Part shown: positions 44,401 through 55,200 of the stretch, in pieces
How positions within the stretch are numbered: position 1 is the stretch's first letter
How the letters are laid out: each line of letters begins with the position of its first letter
NCBI GenBank assembly: GCA_037783545.1
Contig: JBBELK010000011.1
Location: 124,001 to 188,000 of the forward strand
DNA length: 64,000 nucleotides
Source: Henricia sp. BOLD:AAB3569
Lineage: Eukaryota > Echinodermata > Asteroidea > Spinulosida > Echinasteridae
Direction of reading: 5' to 3'
Notes under the pieces: model-generated
The model's database searches: none
What the model saw: only the letters and a program-made list of their open reading frames with translations
Told to the model about the DNA's origin: nothing
Program-made: the position numbers and the translations under genes

Positions 44401-47400
44401 GATGTCAGTGGGTTTGTGGAGGAGTGAATCATGTGTCCGAAAAGCAGGAGGGCATTGTGACTTTTTCTGGTCCCTTACGAAGCACCAAAAGCTGCGCTTG
44501 TTATCTTTCAGCAGAAAGAGGTTGTTGACGTGTTTCCAGTAGGCAAATTTAGTTAGGTTTTTCACTTTGTTACGAACTTGTTTGTAGTGTTCCCATGATG
44601 TGCTAGATCCAGATTGCTTAGCCTTAACAAACAACTTATGCTTTAGCCGGATGAGCTTTTTTAGTTCTGGCGATATCCATGGAGATAAACCACGGCGGCA
44701 TTTCTTCCTTGGGATGCAGTCTCGAATAACAGCATCCAGTATGTCCCTGAAACCGTCCCATGAGGCTTCAGGGTCGGTGTCGTCCAAGAAAGCTGACCAT
44801 GGGGTAAGGTGAAAAAGCATCTCCATGTGGTTGAAATCGGCCTTTCTATACTGTAGAAATGAACGGATAACTTGAGGTTGAGGAGCCTTGTTTGAAGAGA
44901 GCGTGAAATGAACTGCGTGGTGATCACTACTGACTGGATTAGCTATAGATTCAACTGACGTGAATTTCTCTGGTCGATTCGTGAAGATGAGATCAATGGT
45001 AGTTCCACTTGATGGTGAGTCACGAGAAGGACGAGTCACATCCTCTACGAGTTGTGTGAGACCAATGGAGTCGGTTATTTCCTTCAGTTTGACAGTGAGA
45101 GCCGATTCGTCTTCCCAATTGATGTTAAAGTCGCCAAGAAGGATCACGCCTTCATAGCATGGGAAATCCGATTGCACTACGTCACATGTCTCCTGTAGGC
45201 TATCGAAGAAACTATTGTCGGAATTTGGGGGTCGATAAGCAATGCCTACCAGCCACTTGGTGCGCTTGAAGGTCAAAGACACCCAAGTTAGCTCAATGGT
45301 GTCAGAATTGAGGTGGTCGAGATGTGTGGGCAAAAGCGAGTCATTGACTACAGCCATTAAACCACCGCCACGACTGTTGCGATCACGGCGAATTGTAGAA
45401 TAGCCGGGCAGAGATGCAAGAAAATCAGTGTCCTCGGATGACATCCAGGATTCGGTGATGAGAACCATATCTAGTGGATTGAGTTCAAGAAAGGATTGGA
45501 GATCTTGTTGTTTGTTACGAATACTTCGGGCGTTTAGGAGTATACCCGAGACGGTATTCTTTGGCCGATGGTTGGAGGGTGAAACTGCAGGAGGGCTGGA
45601 TGTGTCTGGCGGGGGTTGAGTACTGGTGAAACTAGCAGGCATGACAGAGTCGTTGAATAATTCAGAAAATGATGTGTCGCTACATGTTGAAAATGGCAGG
45701 CTTTGATGAGTGCATGATGGGCAGAACCAGTCAACTGTGCTTGAGATAAGTCTTTTGTAGAGAGTAATTGACATATCTGGAATACATTTTTGATGAGAGT
45801 ACTGCAGGCATTCCTCACAAAGAACAGATCTTTGATTTCTTTTAACTGGCTTGCTGCAATTTCCACATGGGTCCTTCACAGGGCCAGGATTGCTCTCAAT
45901 GTCCCCACAAACAGTAAGTGGAATGTTAAATGTAGCAAAACAGTTTGCATAGTAGCTAACTGGGGCATGGCTGAACTTACTTCTCCCAAGTTTCTTGTTG
46001 ATCCGCCATGTTAAATAGGGTATGGTGTAAATACACACACATCCATGTGTGTGTACACACATGTGTGTATGCCGTGGACAAAGGCTGGACCACACTGTAC
46101 AATGGGTGGCATCATGATATGAATGGAGTCGGTCACGCGTGAAACTTGATGCTTGAAGAGTTGTTTGGAAGGGCTGAAGTACTGGCACAAATTCATGCAA
46201 AATTCCACTTTCCTGGGTCGAAATTCCATCAGAAAAGGAGCTAGGAGGATCAGTGGCACAAACTCTATCAGTTGATATAAAATTTACATGATGTAGTGAC
46301 CAAAAGACAGCAAAAATATAGAACATTTGTAGAGCTGAACACAGAGGTTGTTGACTGGCCGCCATGTTGTGTGTAGAGTCTATAGGCAGTCTTCGATAAT
46401 CGTACCAATTCGTAGGAATTTCGTGGCAAAAATCGCACAGTGGGAGGCCCGCTTCAGTCGGCCTCTAATTAACTGTGCGATTTTTGGAACGAATTTGCGA
46501 AGATTACTTGATACTGTATATTATATAGACTGGTAGATGGTCTCAGGTAGTCTGAACAAAATAATATTACCTTATCGTAAAAATCGAACAGTATGGCTAA
46601 TGCACATTGATAAAACGAAACAGGTTATTCATAATAATAATAATAATAATAATAATAGCAATCTTCTATAGCGCCAAATGCCAGGGCCTCTAGGCGCTTA
46701 ATTTTCCACAGTATAAACAAAGCGATAACATACATATACGTGTACATAGATACAAAAAAATATTAAACGTTAAAACCAAAGAGCATCATCAAGAGCATAA
46801 AGTCTGGTAATACTGAACAAAAAGATGTGTCTTAAGCTGGGACTTGAAATTACTGATGGAATGAATTTGACGTATGCTGTTAAAGGGACTATTCCAGAGG
46901 TGTGCCACTGAAGAAAAAAAATTCAGAAGATTAATGTTACGGGAATACCCAAAATGTCGGGCAAAATGCTGTCAGCGATGAGAACCACAATATTTCGAGT
47001 GCTAAATGGGGCGAGTTTTAATATCACTGAGAATTTCCCCCAGGAACAATATGGCTACGAAGCATCATCTGCCGCATGTTGCATCGCCCTGAGGAGCATA
47101 TCAGCCTGAACATGCCGATCGAACTCAGCGTGTGTGGAGGAACATCGGATGAGGAACTCTTGGCTTCTCCTCCCGTGTACTCCTTCGTGAAAACTTGGTC
47201 TTCCCCAAGGGTTATCATGTCCCATCTTCTGCCCTACTTATTGCCGACTCAGCTGTTCCAAACAAAAGCCAAGGTAAAATCATGTATATAGGCCTTTATA
47301 TGCAGCACGATATGTGGCAGAGGGTATCGCCCCCCTACCATTGTTTCCCCATTGTGTCTCAAACATCCAAGGAATTTCCAAAGGGAATACCTTTCAGTTT

Positions 47401-48826
47401 TTAGGTGTTGGTGCGTTAAAAAAAGGGAAGAGTTTGTTGAGGTATAGGGGCGTTAGGGGCTAGTCCCTTATATCGTGCTGGGTATACATGTATTTACCTT
47501 ATTCGCCTTGCGAATTACACTAATGATGCAGCACAAGATTAAGAACATTTGGGACAATAACACGAACACAATTGATACGGTGCGACGACCGGGTTTATAA
47601 ACTATACCCGTATTATTTTGTGCAGGTTGTGTACATTGCTCGGAATCCAAAGGATGTAGCAGTGTCTTACTTCCATTTCTTCAAGGCGCTGAAAGCTGCA
47701 GATAAATGTCCGCCTTGGGATGAGTTTATATCAGTCTTCACTAAGGGAGAAGGTTTGCCCACATAATCGTTTTATTCAGGAATAAACAGTGCACAAAAAA
47801 TGACAAGACTGCAATCAAGTCAGTCACAAGACAGGGGCCGCATTGTATGCGGTGAAACCAAGACGCAACGACTGGATTATTCGTGCCGGCACGTGTCTAG
47901 ATTAAATTTAGACTGGGCTTGTAGTTTTATGAGTTGATCTCTAATTACGGCCCCTGGCAAAAATCAACGTTTTCGGAAGAGTTATATGTAAATCAGGGTG
48001 CAATTCCTTTAGTTACACATAAAATAAGCATAAGTCACAATTACAAACGGAAACATGCGAACAGAAAGAGACAGAGAAATTAAAATGCGAATGTTTCCAT
48101 TTTAGCAAGGCAACCCTTCAAATCCTCCTCAATTTGTTCACATTCTGCCCAAGTACAATTTATCATGTATTATTTTACAAGTTCCCTACGGATCATGCTT
48201 CAAGCACGTCAGAGAGTACTGGGAAATGAGAAACCGCAGCAACGTCTTGTTCATCAAATACGAGGATTTAAAGAAGGTAAAAGTACTGCCAAGTTAACTT
48301 TCGTTTGAGGAGTTTAAGTTTCCCACACCACCCTCAATTATTTAATGTGTAAGGTTTATAAATGTTTCCTTTTCAAACAGGACGAGAAAGCTGTAATCAG
48401 GCAGGTGGGAAACTTCCTCGGACAAGATCTTGACGAAAAGAGGATTTCTGAAATCTCCCAACAATGCTCCATTGATAGCATGCGCAGAATATTTGAAGAG
48501 ACGCCACAAGCAATAGAAAATGTCATTGACACAACGATCACTCCCTTTGTCAGAAAAGGTGATTATACTGATTGTACGCTTTTGGTGATTAGACCAATCA
48601 CATGTCGTCGTTATATCACGTGGTATTTACGACACTTAGAGGGCTACATTTCGTTACAAGACCCCTTATTCAACGTAGATGGACATTAATTTTATATATC
48701 CGTTTGTCCATTTTAGGTAAAGTTGGCAACTGGAAGGAATTTCTGACGGTGGCCCAGAGTGAACTCTTCGATGAGTTGTGTGAGGAGTACTTTGCAGAAA
48801 CAGGACTCACGTTTGATTACGATTGA
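41435..48826 (+). CDS. Cytosolic sulfotransferase (SULT family), complete, 6 exons
   Basis: Exons 41435-41558, 47044-47273, 47626-47752, 48182-48276, 48381-48558 and 48717-48826 join in phase at GT...AG introns: 864 nt, 287 residues, near the usual 285-300. SULTs transfer sulfate from PAPS to hydroxyls or amines of small molecules in the cytosol. Motifs: PAPS loop FPKSGTIW across the exon 1/2 join, SHLLPYLLP with the probable catalytic histidine, 3'-phosphate site YIARNPKDVAVSYFHFF, and RKGKVGNWKEF at the C-terminus, where the common GDWK is GNWK. No signal peptide. Substrate cannot be assigned. Intron 1 (5.5 kb) holds a MITE split by a LINE; the 5' edge of the gene abuts the palindrome, so its promoter lies in or has been displaced by palindrome sequence. 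AATAAA near 49063 may be the poly(A) signal. Confidence 0.93.
41728..46368 (-). mobile_element. Near-full-length CR1/L2-like LINE with 2A peptide, PHD-like finger, APE endonuclease and RT
   Basis: One long minus-strand ORF, 46365-44095 (756 residues), continues in another frame as 44102-42765 (445 residues). In order: hydrophobic N-terminus; 2A-like VCGDIESNPGP (45881-45913); Cys-rich finger CGNCSKPVKR...CEECLQYSHQKC...WFCPSC; APE endonuclease (LLNARSIRNK, ITESWMSS, LLGDFNINW, SSDHHAVHFTL); reverse transcriptase (NYRPVALTSVICK, DFSKAFDVMPH, GVPQGSVLGPLLFNLF, LLFADDTIIYQ). The frame change lies in ITSV/FKSGK at 44095-44110 and fits loss of one base; I see no other break. The 3' UTR (42764-41728) has a C-rich tract and ends GGCCGAATAAATAATAAT. 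The 2A motif DxExNPGP makes ribosomes skip, so the N-terminal part would be made separately. Lies antisense in SULT intron 1. Confidence 0.93.
42275..42412. mobile_element. MITE-like inverted repeat in the LINE 3' UTR
   Basis: Arms GTTGCCATGGCAATTGGGTC and GACCCAACAACCATGGCAAC; outer words ACTAAAGTGTGACGTCA and TGACGTATTCACTTTAGT. Either part of the LINE tail or inserted in it; related to 33440-33600. Confidence 0.5.
46620..46960 (-). mobile_element. 5'-truncated LINE/SINE 3' end
   Basis: Reverse strand ends with GGCGCTATAGAAGATTGCTA then (TTA)n; upstream words resemble the LINE C-terminus FKSQLKTHLF (reverse of AAAGATGTGTCTTAAGCTGG). In SULT intron 1. Confidence 0.55.
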
Positions 48827-49369
48827 TGTCTAATCGAGGGTACAGTCAAAAGAATGCGAGGAAGGAACACGTAATTCGCAATATAAACTTTAAAGGCGTG
48901 ATTGTGATAATGATCATGGTTCAAATGTCAAGTACCACATCGTTTATCTAGCTCCAAGGTTTTCAAGTGATCGACTGCATAAATAACATACCGTGACAAA
49001 GAGGGGTAAACTTCAGTACACGGGATAAATTTAAAATCTAAAATGCAGCCAACTTTATTAAAAATAAATGGAAGTTGACAAACTTGCTCCACAGGCTTCG
49101 CCTCGGGAACTGTTTTTTTTGGTTTCAACTAGTTTAGTCTGGTGGTTGTGGTGTTCTTAATATTTTTCCAATTAAATAATGGTCTTAAGTTATGGATTTG
49201 TTGTGCCTTGATGCTTTTTGGAATGAACTGAATTGAAATATATATCGTTTCTCGCTTTCCGGTTGATGCATTAAAGAAGCGTGTTCAGATTTGACCATCA
49301 AATCCATTTTGTTGTAACCTATAAAATACCTCCCCAAAAAAATTTCCGTGGGCGGAAAACAGGATTTCT

Positions 49370-49714
49370 TTTGCAATGATCCAAGTTTTTCATGAGTTGA
49401 CAAGAAAAACCTTACTCAAAGTGTTGATAACAATGGTAACAAACACCACATGATTTTATTTCCGTCCAAAATGGTATTTCATGCTGGAAATTGACAACCG
49501 AAGGTGGTTTTCAAAAAAAAGTTCCGTGCACGGGACTTTTTTACCATTCTCTTGTACACAAAATCCATATATAGATTTTCTGAAGCATTGATGCATCTAA
49601 GTAGCTAACATTTCTTCAGGCTAGTTTACTAACATTCTTCCTTAGATATGTTACACTCTTATTCCACGAATCTGTAAAAGGTTTTATCTTGCAAATGATA
49701 CATAGGGCCTTTAA
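49370..49714. mobile_element. TTAA MITE, copy 3 (left end missing)
   Basis: Shares TTGACAAGAAAAACCTTACT, CCAAAATGGTATTTC, AAGTTCCGTGCACGGGACTT and the right end ATGATACATAGGGCCTTTAA with 16102-16443. No TTAA at the left. Confidence 0.75.
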
Positions 49715-50005
49715 GCATGTGAAATTTTACAATGGTAATGAGAAAATATGACAAATGATATGGAATCAAAATCCCAACAGCCATGGGAAAAATGGGGCTT
49801 TAAAATTGTGATCTGGTGACGCTTCCTTTAAGTACATTTTGTAATTACTAAAATCTATGAAGTTGGAAAATGTAGGCCTACAAGTCGTCCCCGCTCTGGT
49901 TGTAACATACATGTACTTGAATAAAAACCTTGAAATTAAGAAATAGTGTGTGTGTAATTAATGGACAAGTTTAGAGCGTCGTCGTGTTAAATACCAAACG
50001 CGAAT

Positions 50006-50153
50006 ATAGACCGTATCGAATAGCTGCCATCTTGTAGGGCAGTTTATTTGATTCGCGAGGACTTGTATGGTTGCACATTTTGTGCTTACATTGTTGACCA
50101 ATTTAAACAAGAAAGGTTGCCCTACAAGATGGCAGCTATTCGATATGGTCTAT
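50006..50153. mobile_element. MITE with ATAGACCGTATCGAATAGC ends, complete
   Basis: Ends ATAGACCGTATCGAATAGCT and AGCTATTCGATATGGTCTAT; the arms pair for about 36 bp (through CATCTTGTAGGGCA). Confidence 0.9.
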
Positions 50154-51258
50154 ACACGAAAGTTAACAGGAGTGTACTAAAAGCAACAAAACAACTCGCT
50201 CATTCCATATGTTCTGAGTACTATTATTTAACATTTCGAAATAGTCGCGCACCATCAAATACCTAGCACAATACATGTACATGTATAATATATTACAAGA
50301 GCACCAAAACCAAGTCAATATTCCTTCATTTCCAGGTTGTTTTCAATGAAATGTGTCAAGAAGGCTGCATTTCGTAGAAGGCAAACAGGCCATGAGCGAC
50401 TCAACAAAACGGCAAAGTTTTTGCAGTGTGCAGTTTTCATGCAGACTGTGCTGAACCAAACAGTGCATAATAAACAAAACATAATTAAATGTAATGAAGG
50501 ACATGACAAAACAAACTTGGATAACGTAAAAGTTAAGACCATTCATTAATTAATAATTTAAAATGGCTTAAAAACTGACTGAAGGAAGTCTCTACATCAG
50601 ATCCCAAAATTTCGGTGTAGTTACATTTTGTCACTAGACCAAAATATTACAGGACTCTCGAGTTTTGGATTCGCAAATTCATTCCTTCAATTTAAATGCA
50701 GATGCAAATAAAAACAAATAAAACGGCAAATTGAAATGAAATTTTGTAAAAACGAAATTAAAACAATGTGTTAAATTCAACACACAAAAGAAGAATTTCA
50801 TTAAAAACTATTGGGTTGCAAGAGCCAACGATGAATTAAACAAGAAAATAATAGATTCTCAAAAACCAGAAACCAAATATTAAGTTGCATTGATAAGTTT
50901 CAAACACAAAACAAGTTTAAGAGGTATTCAACAATTTAGCTTTTGCAAACAACAACAAATGTGCTCCTACCTCATAAAAATGGTGAAGAAGGGGAATTTT
51001 GACGATACCATTTCATGCAACACTGGTTATATCTTGAGGTGATAAACTGTAACATTTCTTGAGCTATTTAATTAATGGATACAATATACAACATTAGAAT
51101 GTTCCAGGATTATTTGCTCATATTTCTGTTGAAAATGTAAGCTGTTCTTGTTTTCTTGAGTGATTTAGTTTCTTTTAACAAATGGAATGTACTCCAAACG
51201 TTGCTTCAATTTGATTTTGATAGACATACACATATTGCATTGCAATTTGCAGGCAATA

Positions 51259-51663
51259 GAGAGGTTTCACAAGGTGACGGATACGCTTACGAATACGGAT
51301 ATGATAACGGTAACCATTCACGTTGATGTGCACACTGAACTGGGTTTCGCACAGTGTGAATGTATGTGAACATTTATCTGCTTGGCTTTGTTTTCAGCAG
51401 ATTTTCTTCACTTTCACATTGGCATGATGAATTAAATCAGTATTCACGGCAGACACATAAAAAAGAAACAAAAATGCATACAACTTATTAATCCATCACG
51501 GAAAAAAATCTGCATAACCGGTATCCGCTTTTGTGCTAGCGTATGGAGGCCGATAACCGTTATTTACGCATATGAAAACATGTTTACTTCGGTTACGCAT
51601 CACGAGAAGCGCATAAAGTCATGATGTATCCATATCAGTATCAATGACGGTGCGAAACCTCTC
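51259..51663. mobile_element. MITE with GAGAGGTTTCGC ends, copy 2
   Basis: Ends GAGAGGTTTCACAAGG and GGTGCGAAACCTCTC, with CAATA at both flanks (a possible 5-bp target duplication). Interior has GGATACG-type words as in 3601-4242. Confidence 0.65.
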
Positions 51664-52014
51664 CAATATAGACAGTTCTGTAACTAAAAATCCTGATCAT
51701 TCAATACATGACTATTTGAGTACCTTCACCACACAGTTTCAACTTTTTGAAGCTAACGTCTACAAGTCAACTACACTAAGTAAAATATTTATAAGCTTTA
51801 TTAAAGTTATCAGTACAGGTTTTCTTTATTTATAAATCAAACAGTTTTAACTGTTTCCTCCACAATAAAATATTTTTATGATAAATTGTATTGCTTTAAT
51901 ATTTTTTACTGCATTTTGCATTGTAAAGATGTCTCAGTACTTTTGTAGCGCTCCAATAAGATAATTTGACACTAAAATGTTAATGATGTCACCAAGTTTA
52001 CATTTGTACAATGA

Positions 52015-52195
52015 ATTTGATTGGTCACTATTTTGGCACCATGAATGTGATTGGTCACTATTTTGGCACCATGAATGTGATTGGTCACTATTTTGGCACC
52101 ATGAATGTGATTGGTCACTATTTTGGCACCATGAATGTGATTGGTCACTATTTTGGCACCATGAATGTGATTGGTCACTATTCCGGCATCATTCT
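52015..52195 (+). repeat. 30-bp tandem repeat, 6 copies
   Basis: GATTGGTCACTATTTTGGCA plus CCATGAATGT repeats exactly every 30 bp; the last copy is changed (CCGGCATCATTC). Each unit has an inverted CCAAT box (ATTGG). Just downstream of the GOGAT stop. Confidence 0.95.
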
Positions 52196-52290
52196 GGGAA
52201 ACTAACTTCCCTGCATGCAAGAATCACTAGCACCAAGATTTTCCCCAACTAAAAGCCTAAAGCATAATATAGTAATTTACATCTTACACA

Positions 52291-55200
52291 CTATGCCACA
52301 CACTCAATCACCTGTTGGTTTTTCCGTGCATTGGGTTTGTCCACTTTGACACCTGGAGTGAAGACTACACCTCCTGGTCCAGCAAGGGATGTGTGACCCA
52401 TGAGGTCAAGGTCAATCTCGCGAGCCGCTTGACGCCCCTCGTTGATGGCATGAACGACCAACGATTGCCCGCGGTGACAATCTGAGGACAAAGGGAGAAA
52501 ATTGCAGAGAATCTTACACTAACTTTGATTAAGTTTTAAGAATGCTTCTATACTTTTGCTCTGCAATGACATTACAGCTTTATTCTTGAAGATAGAACAT
52601 TTTCATTCTTGGGGATGGGGGGTATGAATATTGGCCGAGTTCGGGCGGTCTGTTCTTGACATGTGTTGACTCATTCTCGTGCCCGAACAACGGGAACACA
52701 ACCTGAGAACACTGCACTCAGAACAGGATCACACACCACCTATCCATCGAGAACAAGTTACCCGTGTAAAGAACAGACCGTCTGAACGACGGGAACACGA
52801 CCCGAGAACACTGCACTGGAAACAGGATCACACACCACCTATCCTTCAAGAACAAGTTACCCATGTCAAGAACAGACTGCCTGAATGACGTGAACACGAC
52901 CTGAGAACACTGCACTCAGAACAGGATCACACACCACCTGTCCATCGAGAACAAGTTGCCCGTGTCAAGAACAGACCACCCGAACTCAACCTTATAGTTT
53001 TTGCCAACGGTGGCGCCAAGGGTGCCCTCTATAGACTCACCTCCAGCAGCGTACACTCTCGGCACACTAGTCCTGTATCTACCAGACGCCGTCTCAATAT
53101 TCATCCTGGGATCTTGATTCAAACTCAGCTGTTCAATGACAGAGTTTTCAGGACCTAAGAACCCCATCGCTAAGAAGACAAAATCGGCCTTGAAGGTCTT
53201 CTCAGTCCCAGAGACCTGCTCCATAGCGTAACGCCCCGAAGGTTCACGTGTCCATTTCACCTTCACGGTTCGGATGCCGCAAACTCTTCCATTGCCATTG
53301 TCTAAAAATTCCTGCAAACGTAATAAAAAAAAAACATGTTTTTTTGGTCGTTATGAACAACTGGCTTTGTTGTTACAGCTCAGGTTTGGTGCATCTCAGA
53401 ATTATAAACACGGCTAAAGAAAGCTAGGGTCAATTATATCAAGCTGTTTAGCAGAAAAATGTGCTTAATTCAAATTTTGTTTGCTTTATAAAAATGGGTT
53501 AGCCGTAAAAATCTTATGTGATGTCTATTACAACCGACAGGTGTTCTGTTATTCATACCAAGAACAGAATGTGACAACATTCCATAATGCAACCAAATGT
53601 TGGATTAAGCAAATTTTGCTGGTAAACAGCTTTATGACATTGGCCCCTGGCCTCAACATCAACTTGAACATTTATATCTGTTAAGCATATTTCAGGCTAA
53701 GATAAACTCTTCAAACAAGAGTCCTTTTATAAGGAACTAAAATAAGCAAACCAATCAGAGGGAAAAAGACAAACAAAATCACAAAGACTAAATTAGGTCC
53801 AGGAGCTGAACCAGTGATTTTAAAACATGCCCGATTTGCTCCCAGACAAACTGAAAATTTTGTTTTAATGTCAAAAGCACCTGGGCTTGAAAAATGTGAC
53901 AAAGTCCCCACCTAAGGGGTGGTGCAGTGCAGGAGGAAGGGGTAGGATTCGTAGGGGAAACAACTGATAAGTCCATAGAGATTGCAGCACACCTTTGCAA
54001 TTTACCGGCCAATTGGCCTAGTATCGCCCCACATACCGGAAAGGTGTGCGCTGAAACAATTCGATCCAGTCTGACCATACACCAAATGACAAGGGCAAAT
54101 CAAACTTATTTGCTTATTCCACATCCATTGATCCGGTGTCTGATTGGCCGGTAAATCGTGAAGGTATGAGGCGGGGTTTACTTTGCCTCACCTGACTGAG
54201 AATATCAAAGTTCCTTGGGTCATGTCCATGCTTCAGTTTAACTTCATCGTGCCCGTAATCAAACCGCAGAACTTGTGGCCAAGTAGGCCAGGGATTGTTA
54301 GCAGTCCTCTTGAGGGGCGGTTCAGAGAGAATCTCAAATGTAGTGATGGTCTTAGCATCCTGCAGACGAGGTAAGACACACCAAAAGAGAGTGAAATTCA
54401 TGCAAACATTGTGCCACAACCATTTTAACATAGCCAAAACATGTCAACAGATGGAATGAATGTAGGGTATCATGGTCGAGTGTTCTTGCGAATCGAACTT
54501 AAAACCTTGGTTATAGTCACTTCAGAAAGAAGATATATAGTCAAGCTATGTGTACATGCCTATCAATTGAGGGTGTGTTTGCAGAAACCTGAATTTCACC
54601 GAGTTGAACATGGAAGAAATACAGGGCAGTTTGGACGCTTTGAGGAGAAAGTTGCAGGGCAGTTTTGGGCACATTGAGAACTAATGGGTTTAGGAATTAA
54701 TCTGTGATTTCTATATGCCTATTAATTAAGGTTGTCTTAGCAGAAACTTGAGTTTCACTGAGTTAAACATAGAAAACAAAAAACTTTGGGCACTTTGAGG
54801 AAAAAGATGCGGGCGGTTTTAGACTAACGGTTTAAAGAGTACATGTTCCATGAGTACTTACCATACGAAGCGAGGTTCCGATACAATCCACACCTGTGTC
54901 TCCACCCCCGATGATTATAATATCTTTACCCTTAGCATCCAAGTACTCATTGTTATTACCCATCTGGTGTTTCTGCCATTGTCCCAAGAAATCCAAGGCA
55001 AAATGGATGCCTTCAAGGTTACGACCTGAAGAATGTCAAACAAGATAAGATTTAGGGTATTAAACCTTAAACATGTTTTTAAAACCTATAGAATAATTTA
55101 AATTATTACAATTATTTATATTTATTTCTGGTATTCATACCAAGGATTCCTCAAAAGTGTGAGGAAACCCGTGAAGAATTATAAATGGCCAGAGACGCCG

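Larger units (their letters stand above)
41655..46460. mobile_element. Small AGCGGGCCTCCCACTG MITE split by the LINE
   Basis: Left part 41655-41727 (AGCGGGCCTCCCACTGTGCG) and right part 46369-46460 (CGCACAGTGGGAGGCCCGCT) are inverse ends of one element whose intact relative is at 15525-15635. The break falls at ACGATT|GTGTATAGAG. A second diverged copy follows at 46455-46530. Confidence 0.8.
48827..52290. other. Convergent intergenic region, repeats only
   Basis: Between SULT and GOGAT 3' ends. Holds a TTAA MITE (49370-49714), two more MITEs (50006-50153, 51259-51663) and a 30-bp tandem repeat. The stretch 50160-51250 is AT-rich and shows nothing I can identify. Confidence 0.65.

Noticed and set aside
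51972-52252. Repeat protein HECDWSLFWH or its antisense NHIHGAKIVT
   Set aside because: A 30-bp perfect tandem repeat (multiple of 3) gives open frames on both strands; no start context or family.
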